Positions 52,566 to 61,928 of a DNA stretch of 64,000 bases are shown here, piece by piece (the stretch's first letter is position 1; each line of letters begins with the position of its first letter). Under the pieces are notes generated by a model that saw only the letters and a program-made list of their open reading frames with translations, was not told where the DNA came from and made no database searches. The stretch comes from JANQHS01 sp965267505 (GTDB lineage Bacteria; Bacteroidota; Bacteroidia; Cytophagales; CCMP332). The stretch covers positions 2,356,001 to 2,420,000 of the forward strand of contig OZ254081.1 in the NCBI GenBank assembly GCA_965267505.1, given 5' to 3'. The position numbers and the translations under genes were made by a program.

Positions 52566-52582
52566 ATTAGACTCGAACTCAA

Positions 52583-53113
52583 TTAATTACGCCAATAGAT
52601 GTATTTATTATTCCAGACAGCGGTCTTATAGAATCTTCCGTTAAAAAAACCTTCAACAACAGGCCTTCCCCCCTCTATCCAGACCTCGTAATAACGATAG
52701 ATATCCAAACCAGGTATGTAGGCTGCCCAAACTTGTTCCCCTTCCTGGTTAAATTTCACAACAAAGGCCTGGGAGTTGACAACCCCGGTCATATATAGAT
52801 TATCAAATTGATCACGTATAATTCGGTCAGGCAGTTCAAATGGGCTTCCCCCGATCGTTTTTATCCACTCAATTCCACCTTCTTTCCTCGATTTTCCCAA
52901 ATAATAGGGTCCTGAACTTCTTGTATCACGTGTAATTAAAGAATCCGGAAAACGGGTCAATTCCTTTTCACGAAGAATCATTAGTGAAACTATGCTTGAG
53001 TCACTTAGGAACACAGAATCCGTGACTGATTCGTCCTTGATCCGGTTCGAAAAAGTGTGCCCCACAACAAAAGAGATGAGACCGAAGATCAATATCCTTA
53101 CTACATCAGGCAT
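52583..53113 (-). CDS. Hypothetical membrane-anchored protein with SBBP-like segment
   Basis: 176 residues. An N-terminal hydrophobic helix (about 5-20, IRILIFGLISFVVG-like) probably anchors it, with the rest outside the cytoplasm. The C-terminal half contains strands such as DNLYMTGVVNSQAFVVKFN followed by GEQVWAAYIPG, which resemble a pair of SBBP beta-propeller blades, but far too few for a closed propeller. It precedes the S46 peptidase on the same strand by 17 bases. No family recognised. It reads as an intact gene with coding-like composition, but could be a remnant of a larger propeller protein. Confidence 0.62.
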   Translation of the reverse strand: MPDVVRILIFGLISFVVGHTFSNRIKDESVTDSVFLSDSSIVSLMILREKELTRFPDSLITRDTRSSGPYYLGKSRKEGGIEWIKTIGGSPFELPDRIIRDQFDNLYMTGVVNSQAFVVKFNQEGEQVWAAYIPGLDIYRYYEVWIEGGRPVVEGFFNGRFYKTAVWNNKYIYWRN

Positions 53114-53162
53114 TACCTATGACCTACCTATCCATTTAAAGTGCAAAAAATAAGCCTAAAAA

Positions 53163-53187
53163 AAAAGCCCCTTTCTGTGGGGCTTTT
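53163..53187 (-). terminator. Intrinsic terminator after the M13 peptidase gene
   Basis: A perfect 9-base stem AAAAGCCCC/GGGGCTTTT with a 7-base loop, followed on the minus strand by a run of T. It starts 5 bases past the gene's stop codon. Confidence 0.88.
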
Positions 53188-53191
53188 CGTT

Positions 53192-55258
53192 TTACCATAT
53201 AACCGGTCTCTCCGAAGGATCTCGATACATCCCGTCTCCGGGGTTAATATCGAAAGCTTCATAGAACTCTGGCATATTCCTTAGAACCCCATTCACCCTA
53301 TGAATGGCAGGAGAATGATAGTCGGTTTTTGCTCTTTGGGCCATTGCCTCATCATTGTATTGGATTCTCCATACCTGAGACCAGCTCATAAAAAACCTTT
53401 GTTCTGCGGTCATTCCATCGATATCATCTGGCCTACCATTACGCTCATAATTCTTTTGCAAGGCGGCATAAGCAATGGTCAGCCCACCAAAATCAGCAAT
53501 GTTCTCTCCTAGGGTCATCTGACCACTAACGGGAACAGTATCTAGAACTGTGTAGGAATCGTATTGTTCCACAAGCACCTTGGTTTTATCCTCAAAAGCA
53601 GAGCGATCGGTTTCGGTCCACCAGCTCGCTAAACTTCCATCACCACCGAACTGGGAACCTTGGTCATCAAAACCGTGTGTCAATTCATGACCTATTACTG
53701 CTCCAATTCCACCATAATTGATGGCGGCATCTGCTCTGAAATCAAAGAATGGGAATTGCAGAATTCCTGCAGGAAATACAACCTCATTCTTTAACGGGTG
53801 ATAATATGCATTCACCATTGCAGCAGGCATTCCCCATTCAGTCTTATCAATAGGCTTACCTAGTTTAGCAATATTTTCTTTATAGGAATAGATCCAGCTG
53901 TTTTGGGTGTTCTTGAAGTATGAATCAGGGCTGATCTCAATGCTTGAATAGTCTTTCCAAACGTCCGGATAGCCAATCTTTCTACCGAACATGGATAACT
54001 TCTCAAGAGCTTTCTGCTTGGTGGTGTCGCCCATCCATTGAAGGTTCTTGATCCTTTCTTCAAAAGCTGCGGTGATGTCATCGATCATTTCATTTGCCTT
54101 CACCTTTGCCTCTGGTGGAAAGTATTGCTCTACGAACAATTGGCTAACCGCATCTGGAAGGGAAGAATTCAGATTGCTGATCATTCTTTTCCAGCGTGGT
54201 TCCATTACCTCAACTCCGTTCATAACGGTGCTGTTAAACCTAAAGGACTCTTTTTCAAAGTCAGAAGAAAGGTATGGAGCTGATTCCCTTAGGATCTGCC
54301 ACTTCAAGTAATTCTTCCAATCTTCAACAGGTGCAGTTGAAAGAAGCTCGTTCAGGCCAGCAAAGAATTCAGGCTGACCAACAATCAATTCAGTTTGTGC
54401 AGGAATCTCCTGTCTTTCCATTATAACACTCCAGTTCATATTTGGAGTAGTACTCTGGAATTCCTCAACTGTCATTTTGTTGTAGTTGGCTTCAGGATTT
54501 CTCAATTCAGTTCTATTCCTGGAATTTGTGGCCATTCCTTTTTCAAGAGCATAAATATTCTCAGCAATTTGATCTGCTGCTTCAGCTTCTGCGCCAACCA
54601 ATTGGAAAAGGGTAGAAATATGAACTCTGTATTGATTTTGGATCTCAGTTGTTCTTGGGTCCTCTCTGAAATAGAAATCCCTGTCAGGAAGACCAAGTCC
54701 GCCTTGATATGCATTGAGGATATAGGTATCAGGTTGTTTTTCATCCTGATCGACCCTCATGTAATACATACCTGGAGTAGTTTGAGCATGTAGGATGGCC
54801 TGGAACTCAACAACATCTTCGATTGAAGCCAATTGATCTATCTCATCTAAGCGACCTTGGATAGGGGTTGCACCCATGTCTTCGAGTCTGATAGTATCCA
54901 TTCCACTTAGATAAAGGTCTCTTACCTTTTGACGATTTGAACCAGGTTCAGCGTTTGCATCGGCTGCAACCTCGTCAATAATATTCTTAAGGTTTCCTCT
55001 GTTCTGCTCATTAAGGATCTGAAAGGTTCCCCAACCAGATTTGTCTGAAGGAATTGGATTTGATTTGAACCAGGCACCGTTGGTTGCATTGAAAAAATCA
55101 TCCTCTAACCTTACTTCTGGGTCAAAGTTTGCCGGGTCGATAAACTTCATTGTGTTTTCATTTGTGGTCTCTTTTTGCTCACAACCAAGAAAAATCAAGG
55201 TTGAAAGACTTAGAATCATAAGAGGGGAGAAGGCCCTCATTTTGAATAATTTTTCCAT
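53192..55258 (-). CDS. pepO: M13 family zinc metallopeptidase, lipoprotein (PepO/neprilysin-like)
   Basis: An exported oligopeptidase of the neprilysin family. The 688 residues start with a lipoprotein signal (LSTLIFLGC; the lipid-bearing Cys is near residue 26). Residues about 45-430 are the M13 N-terminal helical domain beginning DDFFNATNGAW. The catalytic domain has NAYYHPLKNEVVFPAGILQ, the zinc site HELTH (524-528) and the third ligand in GENIADFGG. The C-terminal PSERPVIW matches the family's conserved end. All catalytic residues are present. It is flanked by terminators on both sides, so it is transcribed alone. It probably degrades peptides in the periplasm or at the surface. Confidence 0.95.
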   Translation of the reverse strand: MEKLFKMRAFSPLMILSLSTLIFLGCEQKETTNENTMKFIDPANFDPEVRLEDDFFNATNGAWFKSNPIPSDKSGWGTFQILNEQNRGNLKNIIDEVAADANAEPGSNRQKVRDLYLSGMDTIRLEDMGATPIQGRLDEIDQLASIEDVVEFQAILHAQTTPGMYYMRVDQDEKQPDTYILNAYQGGLGLPDRDFYFREDPRTTEIQNQYRVHISTLFQLVGAEAEAADQIAENIYALEKGMATNSRNRTELRNPEANYNKMTVEEFQSTTPNMNWSVIMERQEIPAQTELIVGQPEFFAGLNELLSTAPVEDWKNYLKWQILRESAPYLSSDFEKESFRFNSTVMNGVEVMEPRWKRMISNLNSSLPDAVSQLFVEQYFPPEAKVKANEMIDDITAAFEERIKNLQWMGDTTKQKALEKLSMFGRKIGYPDVWKDYSSIEISPDSYFKNTQNSWIYSYKENIAKLGKPIDKTEWGMPAAMVNAYYHPLKNEVVFPAGILQFPFFDFRADAAINYGGIGAVIGHELTHGFDDQGSQFGGDGSLASWWTETDRSAFEDKTKVLVEQYDSYTVLDTVPVSGQMTLGENIADFGGLTIAYAALQKNYERNGRPDDIDGMTAEQRFFMSWSQVWRIQYNDEAMAQRAKTDYHSPAIHRVNGVLRNMPEFYEAFDINPGDGMYRDPSERPVIW

Positions 55259-55331
55259 TCTGAATTATTTACAGTCCGCGAAAATAAGAAATATGGCCTG
55301 TTTAGGCCTGCTAAAATTTCAAAGGGAAAAA

Positions 55332-55354
55332 AAAGAGGGGCAAAGCCCCTCTTT
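55332..55354 (-). terminator. Intrinsic terminator after the choice-of-anchor J T9SS protein
   Basis: A perfect 10-base stem AAAGAGGGGC/GCCCCTCTTT with an AAA loop, followed on the minus strand by T residues. It lies 21 bases past the stop of the gene that ends at 55375. Confidence 0.88.
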
Positions 55355-55374
55355 CTTGATTTAAATGGTTTCGT

Positions 55375-58365
55375 TTATTGAACCATTAGTTTTTGCGAAT
55401 AAGCCCCATCCTTGGTGTGGAACTTAACGATGTACATTCCATTTCCAAGTCCTGATAGATCAAAACTTTGAAGTGTCTCACCGTTCCAAGTTTCCATGAT
55501 CACTGATTCACCAACAGAATTTAGTACCTCAATGGTCTCTACTCTGCTATTTTCGATCTGGATGCTAACCCTGTTTTCAGCAGGATTTGGGAACATGGTG
55601 ATGGTATTGTCATAGAAAGATTTGTCAATACCAAGTACACCAAGAATGAATGTGATATCGAATTCAGCTACAGCGAATTTATCTAAACCTGATCCGGAAG
55701 CCCTTGCTTGCCAGATGTAGTTTACGGTATCACCAACACTTGCTCCTAGTGTGGTAAGCAAGTTGTGAACAATTCCCATATCCAGAGTAAGTTCAGAATC
55801 AGCTCCACTATTGTCAGAAGGAGAGGTGAACAGTGGTGCGGAGAAATCTCCACCCGGATTGTCCAATAACCACTCATAGGTCAAACTTCCACCGGTGTTG
55901 ATGCTTGCATCTTCCCAATCGATAACGACTGGCGTAGTAGAAGCTCCTTCAACAGGAAGAACTGTTCCACTGGCTGGTGACAACAAATTGAAGTCTGAAA
56001 TCGCAGCTGCCGGAACGTTTCCAAAGTTAGCCCTTAGGATATAGGTCCTCGTGAACTGAGCAAGAATATCCGTCCAGCCTACGGTAGGATCAAACGAGAA
56101 GAAACATGCTCCCGGACGGAAAATAACATCCGTCGTTGCTAGAGTTATGTTAACTGCTTGGGTTTGGTGAACAGTAATTAAATATGTTCCTGGAGTCAGA
56201 ACCAGGCCACCAGGCACCATAAATGTGTAGAATTGATCCTGGGTAGCGTTGGTAATAGGAGCTGAGGTCCATAAAACATTTGAACCTACACCACCGCTAA
56301 AGTCTCTGACCTCCAGTTCAAAACTTCTTGCAGCATCTACGGAAGAAAATTCAAGAGTAATCGATGTCAAGGTGTCTGCTACAACAAGTTCAAACGATGA
56401 AGCCATCCATAGTTCAGCACCGGCACCTAATGAACCGTTACCCGTGATCTCATTTTCTCTTGCATAGACAGAATCACTGGAATTAGCAGGAGTAGCAGTT
56501 CCTGAAATACTGTTATTGGAAGTATCTCCATCACTCTCCATGATAGAAGCAATGATATCTAAATTGTAAAGAGTTCCGCCAACAAGTGACAATGGACCTG
56601 TGGTCAAGCTAGCTGAATCACCAGGTAAAATGAAAGGCGTTGAAGCATTTGAAGTCAATGCTCCTGGATTCAAGTTATTGGTAAGTGTAGCCATGGTAAC
56701 TGTATCCGTACCTACGTTCCTTAGAGTAGCAGTAGTGGTAAACGAAGGGTAATGAGGAGTAGGAATTACAGCGTAGTCAAACGGACCATTAAGTGAAAGA
56801 GTTGTCAGATCAAGTTCAACATCATGAGGGTAAGTTATTACCTCAGTTGTTTGAATATTGAATACTCCGGAAGTAGCGAGATATCCATCAACCTGTACCC
56901 AAACAGTATCACCTGCATTGGCGAAGAAGAACATTTCACTCATGAAATTGGTACCGCTTATATCATCGTTACATCCAATTTCAGTCAAAGCTCCATTGCA
57001 GCCACCTGAGGATAAGTATGCTGCTAATTGAGTATCATTATTAGGAGTAATGAAATCTGTTGAAGTCAAGTAATTACTTGTGATTGGAGCTACGAAATAG
57101 AACCAAACGCTATTCTCTACAGCGGGCCCATCAATCCAACAGGTACCTGCTGGCTCACCTGGCTCAACTGTCGCACCAGTATTGTCTCCAACATGGATTG
57201 TATCGAGGAACATTTGAGTAGCTCCACAAATATTATCCGGGTTCAGAGTCACATTGCCTCTGATCAATCTTATAGTATGCGGTGAGGTCGCAAGAAGGGT
57301 ATCTCCTACAGTTTGAGCAGAAACCGTCCAGTCCAGATCAATCGAATCACCAACAGCTAGACCAAGTCCGGCAAGGAACTGATCAATATCCTCATAAGGA
57401 GCTGCAAAACCGGTTGCTCCACCGAAGAAAGTAGAATCGATAGGAGGATTGAAGTTTCCTCCAACAGTGTCGATCCAAAAGATGTAATCAATGGCAAATC
57501 CTCCAGCAGAGGCTGATGGATTCCAAGAGAAACCTACCGTATCATCAAAATTTCCGGTGATATCAAATCTCGCGTTGTTCGCAGGTGTACTCAGGGTAAA
57601 CGGAGAAAGAGTATCCTGGAAGGATCCTATGAAGATGTCATCGATCAAAAGAATGTATTGGTCAGTACTGTTATTCCTGAAAGCAATCCTGATGGTATCA
57701 TTGCTGTATCCGGCAGCGTCCAAATCTACGTTCCTGGTGATCCAGGTAGTGTTTTCAGCTGCAATTGAGAAAAGAGGAGGATTAGCCAGGAAATCGGCTG
57801 GAGTAGCTCCACCATTGGTAGATATCCTTACCTCATACCCATCAGGGAATGCAGGGTCTGTTGTAACCGCTTCCCACTGCAGACTAATATCGGTTCCTAT
57901 TACTATTTCTGGGGTTATCAGCCAGTCGTCTGCTGGAACCGGGTTTGCCAACCATGAGGTACTCATGGCAACAGAATCATTCGAGGCACCTAGGATATCC
58001 GAAACGATTCCCCATGATCCCATTGCTGCGGGCCCAAACGGATTTAGAGCATTTGGAGCAACTCCGTCGCCATCAATCCTTATCCAGTTAGCTGGCATTC
58101 CTAACTGAAAATCTTCGAATAACAATGGCATTTTGCTTCCAGTTAGGTGCGAAGGAACATAAACTGGAGATTGGTTCATTTGTGCCTTGATACGGTCGAT
58201 CTCTTTTTTGTTGAGATTATTTATATCAAAATTCTTAGTACGGCTTGCGTATTCAAGAATATCAGGATCATGTGCAGGAGACGTAAAAGCGTCGTTTCCT
58301 TGCGCCACCACCATGGAGGTGAATGCTAAGGTGAAAGATAAAAGTAGTACGTATGCTTTTTTCAT
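55375..58365 (-). CDS. T9SS-secreted protein with choice-of-anchor J domain and sorting tail
   Basis: 996 residues with signal peptide MKKAYVLLLSFTLAFTSMVVAQ. Residues about 80-250 form a choice-of-anchor J (MAM/jelly-roll-like) domain: LLFEDFQLGMPANWIRIDGD, then DDWLITPEI and ILLIDDIFIGS. Beta-sandwich segments follow, with one rich in Cys (CGATQMFLDTI, GCNGALTEIGCNDD). The last about 75 residues are a type A T9SS sorting domain (MFPNPAENRVSIQIEN through GMYIVKFHTKDGAYSQKLMV). The product should cross the outer membrane by T9SS and be released or anchored. It is a single-gene unit bounded by its own terminator. No enzymatic motif is seen, so it is likely structural or glycan-binding. Confidence 0.88.
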   Translation of the reverse strand: MKKAYVLLLSFTLAFTSMVVAQGNDAFTSPAHDPDILEYASRTKNFDINNLNKKEIDRIKAQMNQSPVYVPSHLTGSKMPLLFEDFQLGMPANWIRIDGDGVAPNALNPFGPAAMGSWGIVSDILGASNDSVAMSTSWLANPVPADDWLITPEIVIGTDISLQWEAVTTDPAFPDGYEVRISTNGGATPADFLANPPLFSIAAENTTWITRNVDLDAAGYSNDTIRIAFRNNSTDQYILLIDDIFIGSFQDTLSPFTLSTPANNARFDITGNFDDTVGFSWNPSASAGGFAIDYIFWIDTVGGNFNPPIDSTFFGGATGFAAPYEDIDQFLAGLGLAVGDSIDLDWTVSAQTVGDTLLATSPHTIRLIRGNVTLNPDNICGATQMFLDTIHVGDNTGATVEPGEPAGTCWIDGPAVENSVWFYFVAPITSNYLTSTDFITPNNDTQLAAYLSSGGCNGALTEIGCNDDISGTNFMSEMFFFANAGDTVWVQVDGYLATSGVFNIQTTEVITYPHDVELDLTTLSLNGPFDYAVIPTPHYPSFTTTATLRNVGTDTVTMATLTNNLNPGALTSNASTPFILPGDSASLTTGPLSLVGGTLYNLDIIASIMESDGDTSNNSISGTATPANSSDSVYARENEITGNGSLGAGAELWMASSFELVVADTLTSITLEFSSVDAARSFELEVRDFSGGVGSNVLWTSAPITNATQDQFYTFMVPGGLVLTPGTYLITVHQTQAVNITLATTDVIFRPGACFFSFDPTVGWTDILAQFTRTYILRANFGNVPAAAISDFNLLSPASGTVLPVEGASTTPVVIDWEDASINTGGSLTYEWLLDNPGGDFSAPLFTSPSDNSGADSELTLDMGIVHNLLTTLGASVGDTVNYIWQARASGSGLDKFAVAEFDITFILGVLGIDKSFYDNTITMFPNPAENRVSIQIENSRVETIEVLNSVGESVIMETWNGETLQSFDLSGLGNGMYIVKFHTKDGAYSQKLMVQ

Positions 58366-58386
58366 TGTGAAAAATTAATTTTTGCG

Positions 58387-58394
58387 CAAAACTA
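58387..58394 (-). promoter_or_regulatory. -7 promoter element for the choice-of-anchor J gene
   Basis: On the minus strand TAGTTTTG (followed by CGC) exactly fits TAnnTTTG and lies 22 bases before the ATG. No convincing -33 box is seen. Confidence 0.45.
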
Positions 58395-58437
58395 AAAGAA
58401 AAACATCCTTAATCACTGTGGATTAAAAATAATTGAG

Positions 58438-58445
58438 TCATTTTG
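58438..58445 (+). promoter_or_regulatory. Candidate -7 promoter element for dcd
   Basis: TCATTTTG followed by CGCC differs from TAnnTTTG at one position and lies 31 bases before the dcd ATG. It mirrors the minus-strand element in the same spacer. Confidence 0.3.
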
Positions 58446-58476
58446 CGCCTCCTTTTTTTGATTTAGATTTCAAAGA

Positions 58477-59013
58477 ATGATCCTTACCGATGGACAAATA
58501 ATGGAGGAAATGGAGAAAGGCAGCATCGTAATTGAGCCTTTTGATCAATCTTTCCTTGGTACCAATTCTTATGACGTTCACCTTGGAAAGTACCTGGCTA
58601 CTTATGAAAACAGAGTTTTGGATGCAAGGCAACACAACAAGATTCAGGTCTTTGAAATTCCTGAAGAGGGATTTGTCCTCCAGAACGACACTCTGTATTT
58701 GGGCGTTACTCAGGAGTATACCGAAACCCACGATCATGTTCCCTTTTTAGAGGGGAAATCCAGCGTTGGTAGGTTAGGAATTGATATCCATGCGACGGCA
58801 GGAAAAGGAGATATAGGCTTTTGCAATAGCTGGACCCTTGAGATCTCTGTTAAACAGCCTGTTCGGGTCTATAAAGGAATGCCTATTGGCCAATTGATAT
58901 ATTTCAAATCAGAAGGTGAGGTACGACGATACTATAACAAGAAGGGAGATGCAAAGTACAATGAAAGGACTGAACTCCCGGTTGAATCCATGATGTGGAA
59001 AAACAAATGGTGA
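58477..59013 (+). CDS. dcd: dCTP deaminase
   Basis: Deaminates dCTP to dUTP in pyrimidine deoxynucleotide synthesis; a trimeric cytoplasmic enzyme related to dUTPase. The 178 residues include MILTDGQIMEEMEKGSIVIE and the trimer/active-site block FLEGKSSVGRLGIDIHATAGKGD with the catalytic Glu in ILEI-like TLEISV. GMPIGQLIYF and the C-terminal YNERTELPVESMMW follow. Length is a little below E. coli Dcd (193). It begins a plus-strand run dcd-hutI-ftcD with 1-base gaps, so the three are probably cotranscribed, although dcd has no metabolic link to histidine breakdown. Confidence 0.95.
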   Translation: MILTDGQIMEEMEKGSIVIEPFDQSFLGTNSYDVHLGKYLATYENRVLDARQHNKIQVFEIPEEGFVLQNDTLYLGVTQEYTETHDHVPFLEGKSSVGRLGIDIHATAGKGDIGFCNSWTLEISVKQPVRVYKGMPIGQLIYFKSEGEVRRYYNKKGDAKYNERTELPVESMMWKNKW

Positions 59014-59014
59014 T

Positions 59015-60241
59015 ATGCTGATCAGGAACCTAAGGGGATTGGTGGGAGCTTATGAGAGTGCTCCAAAGAAGAAAGCTGGAAAAGATCTTGCAGATCTTCC
59101 GGTTATTCGAGATGCATGGGTTAGGGTAGATGCTGGAAAGATTCAGGCCTTTGGCACTATGGATGAATTGAGTTCTGAAAACTCCTCAGGACCATCCATT
59201 GATGCAGATGGAAAATTCCTAATGCCTTCTTATGTTGATTCACATACTCATTTGGTTTATGCGGCGGCTAGAGATGGAGAATTCCGAGACAGGATACAGG
59301 GCCTTAGCTATGAGGAGATCGCATCAAACGGTGGTGGAATCTTAAATTCTGCAAAAAGGCTAAGGGAAACTTCAGAGGATGAGCTTTTTGAAAGTGCCCT
59401 GGAACGCCTGCATTCCATAATTTCCATGGGAACCGGGGCAGTTGAAATAAAAAGTGGTTATGGTCTTGATGCCGATGCCGAAATAAAAATGCTTAGGGTA
59501 GCTGCCAGATTAAAGGAAAAAAGCCCCATTCCAATCAAGGCTACGTTTCTGGGTGCTCATGCCTTTCCGAAGGAATACGGAAGAGGAGAATACCTGGACC
59601 TGATAATCAATACCATGTTGCCGCTGATTGAGGCAGAAGGCTTGGCGGAATATTGTGATGTATTCTGTGACCGAGGCTTTTTTACCAGGGATGAAACCCA
59701 AAGAATACTTGAGGCAGGATGGAACCATGGTCTAAAACCCAAGATCCATGCAAACGAACTTGATTTTTCGGGCGGAATTCAGGTAGGTGTGGAGCAAAAG
59801 GCGATCTCAGTGGATCATCTGGAATGTGTGGGGGCTGAAGAACTAGAATCTTTGCTATCCTCCGAAACAATGCCCACCTTGTTGCCTTCAACGGCATTTT
59901 TCCTTGGGTTGGAATACCCCCCTGCAAGAAAAATGATTGACGCTGGATTACCATTAGCATTGGCGTCTGATTTTAACCCTGGGAGTTCCCCTTCTGGGAA
60001 CATGAATTTTGTGGTGGCCTTGGCATGTATACAGATGAAAATGATGCCCGAAGAGGCGGTAAACGCTTCCACCCTTAATGCTGCCTATGCTCTTGAATTG
60101 GAAAATGAATTGGGTTCCATATTCCCTGGGGCAAAAGCAAATATTATTCTAACTGAAAATATTAATTCGATAAGTGAGATCCCCTATTCGTTTGGAAACC
60201 CCAGGATCTCTGATGTATTCGTGAACGGAGAAAAACTTTGA
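59015..60241 (+). CDS. hutI: Imidazolonepropionase
   Basis: Third step of histidine degradation: hydrolyses imidazolone-5-propionate to N-formimino-glutamate. The 408 residues form an amidohydrolase-fold TIM barrel with the metal motif DSHTHLVYAAARDGEF (about 73-88). EIKSGYGLDADAEIKML, ATFLGAHAFPKEY, KIHANELDFSGG and SDFNPGSSPSGNM also match HutI. Complete and of standard length. It lies 1 base after dcd and 1 base before ftcD, so the last two steps of the pathway are encoded together. hutH and hutU are not in this window. Confidence 0.96.
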   Translation: MLIRNLRGLVGAYESAPKKKAGKDLADLPVIRDAWVRVDAGKIQAFGTMDELSSENSSGPSIDADGKFLMPSYVDSHTHLVYAAARDGEFRDRIQGLSYEEIASNGGGILNSAKRLRETSEDELFESALERLHSIISMGTGAVEIKSGYGLDADAEIKMLRVAARLKEKSPIPIKATFLGAHAFPKEYGRGEYLDLIINTMLPLIEAEGLAEYCDVFCDRGFFTRDETQRILEAGWNHGLKPKIHANELDFSGGIQVGVEQKAISVDHLECVGAEELESLLSSETMPTLLPSTAFFLGLEYPPARKMIDAGLPLALASDFNPGSSPSGNMNFVVALACIQMKMMPEEAVNASTLNAAYALELENELGSIFPGAKANIILTENINSISEIPYSFGNPRISDVFVNGEKL

Positions 60242-60242
60242 T

Positions 60243-61928
60243 ATGGCTAAGCAATTGATTGAATGTGTTCCCAATTTTTCTGAGGGAAGGGACTTAAGCA
60301 TCATTGATCAGATCACTGCTGAGATCGAAACGGTTGATGAAGTAAAGCTCTTAGATGTGGATCCAGGAGCTGCGACAAATAGAACCGTTGTAACATTTGT
60401 GGGCGAGCCTGAGCCGGTAAAACAGGCCGCATTGCTGGCTATGAAAAAAGCCAAGGAACTTATTGATATGAGCAAGCATTCAGGTGCTCACCCAAGGTTT
60501 GGAGCTACAGATGTATGTCCTCTTATTCCTGTGGCTGGAATCACTATGGATGAAGTTGTTGAGCATGCTCATGATTTGGCCAAAAGAGCGGGAGATGAAC
60601 TTGACTATCCAATTTTCTGCTATGAGTTTGCTGCATTAAAGCAGGAAAGAAGTAATCTGGCTGTAGTTCGTTCAGGGGAATATGAAGGCCTTTCTGAAAG
60701 AATGGGTAAAGAAGAGCATAAGCCTGATTTTGGGCCCAATGAATTCCGGCCCAGATCAGGAGCCACGGCTGTAGGAGCTCGAAAATTTCTTATTGCCTAT
60801 AATTTTAATTTGAATACAACTTCTGAAAGAAGAGCGAATGCCATTGCTTTTGATGTTAGGGAAGCGGGTCGGATTAAGAGAAAAGGAAATCCCATTACCG
60901 GAGAAATTGAAAAAGATTCCAATGGCGAACCGATTCGGATTCCCGGGGCCTGCAAGGCTACTAAGGGAATTGGATGGTATATAGATGAATACGGTATAGC
61001 CCAGGTATCGATGAACATCACGGATATAGAAATTTCTCCAGTGCATATTGTTTTTGATGAAATCGTAAAGAGTGCAATCTCCAGGGGGATCAGGGTAACC
61101 GGTTCGGAGCTTGTCGGGCTGGTACCAAAAAAGGTGATGGTAGACGCAGGGATCCACTACTTAAGAAAACAACGGAGGTCGATCGGGGTTCCAGAAAGGG
61201 AATTGATCAAGATCGCGGTGAAATCACTTGGACTTGATGACTTAAAGCCTTTTGACCCGGATAAGAAGATCATTGAATATGCATTGGAAGATTCAAGTTC
61301 AAGTCCATTGGTCAATATGGACCTAAAAGCCTTTGCAGACGAGACCTCCTCTGAATCTCCTGCACCGGGAGGAGGTTCTGTATCAGCTTATTTGGGAAGC
61401 CTCGGAATCTCGCTCGCTGCGATGGTTGCAAATCTATCTTCACACAAAAGAGGTTGGGATGATCGCTGGGAGGAATTTTCGGACTGGGCTAAAAAAGCAC
61501 AGGAAATCAAGGACGAGCTGATCCATTTGGTGGATGAGGACACTCATTCCTTCAATAAGATTATGGAAGCCTTCAGGTTACCCAAAGAGAGTCCTGAAGA
61601 AAAAGCAGCAAGATCCCAGGCCATCCAGGATGCAACCAAATATGCCATTGAGGTCCCTATGAGAACTCTTGAGTATTCAGTAAAAGCAATGGATGTGATA
61701 GAAGCAATGGTTGAGATCGGGAATCCAAATTCTGTTACGGATGCAGGGGTTGGAGCATTATGTGCCAGGAGTGCAGCTATAGGTGCTTATTATAATATCA
61801 GGATCAATACCGGTGACCTCAAGGATGAAGAGTTCAAAAAGAAAGTACTTGAGAAAGGGGAGAAGTTAAAGGAAGAAGCAATTCAAAGAGAGCTGAAGAT
61901 CATGAAAATGGTCGAGGAGAAGATCTAG
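60243..61928 (+). CDS. ftcD: Bifunctional glutamate formimidoyltransferase / formimidoyl-THF cyclodeaminase
   Basis: Transfers the formimino group from formiminoglutamate to tetrahydrofolate, then cyclises it to methenyl-THF with loss of ammonia. The 561 residues contain the N-terminal formiminotransferase (about 1-330: IECVPNFSEGRDLSII, DPGAATNRTVVTFVG, HPRFGATDVCPLIP). After a linker, the C-terminal four-helix cyclodeaminase follows (about 360-561: SPAPGGGSVSAYLGSL, NPNSVTDAGVGAL). The fused form occurs in animals and many Bacteroidota. It ends the dcd-hutI-ftcD run; its stop overlaps the convergent sulfotransferase stop by 4 bases. Confidence 0.96.
   Translation: MAKQLIECVPNFSEGRDLSIIDQITAEIETVDEVKLLDVDPGAATNRTVVTFVGEPEPVKQAALLAMKKAKELIDMSKHSGAHPRFGATDVCPLIPVAGITMDEVVEHAHDLAKRAGDELDYPIFCYEFAALKQERSNLAVVRSGEYEGLSERMGKEEHKPDFGPNEFRPRSGATAVGARKFLIAYNFNLNTTSERRANAIAFDVREAGRIKRKGNPITGEIEKDSNGEPIRIPGACKATKGIGWYIDEYGIAQVSMNITDIEISPVHIVFDEIVKSAISRGIRVTGSELVGLVPKKVMVDAGIHYLRKQRRSIGVPERELIKIAVKSLGLDDLKPFDPDKKIIEYALEDSSSSPLVNMDLKAFADETSSESPAPGGGSVSAYLGSLGISLAAMVANLSSHKRGWDDRWEEFSDWAKKAQEIKDELIHLVDEDTHSFNKIMEAFRLPKESPEEKAARSQAIQDATKYAIEVPMRTLEYSVKAMDVIEAMVEIGNPNSVTDAGVGALCARSAAIGAYYNIRINTGDLKDEEFKKKVLEKGEKLKEEAIQRELKIMKMVEEKI

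Noticed and set aside
54395..54793. A 132-codon plus-strand reading frame.
   Set aside because: Antisense to the M13 peptidase N-terminal domain. No conserved features; the hydrophobic look is the mirror of the real gene.
57491..58108. A 205-codon plus-strand reading frame.
   Set aside because: It lies entirely antisense to the choice-of-anchor J protein, whose signal peptide, domains and sorting tail prove the minus-strand frame is the real one. The antisense frame has no domain or signal.
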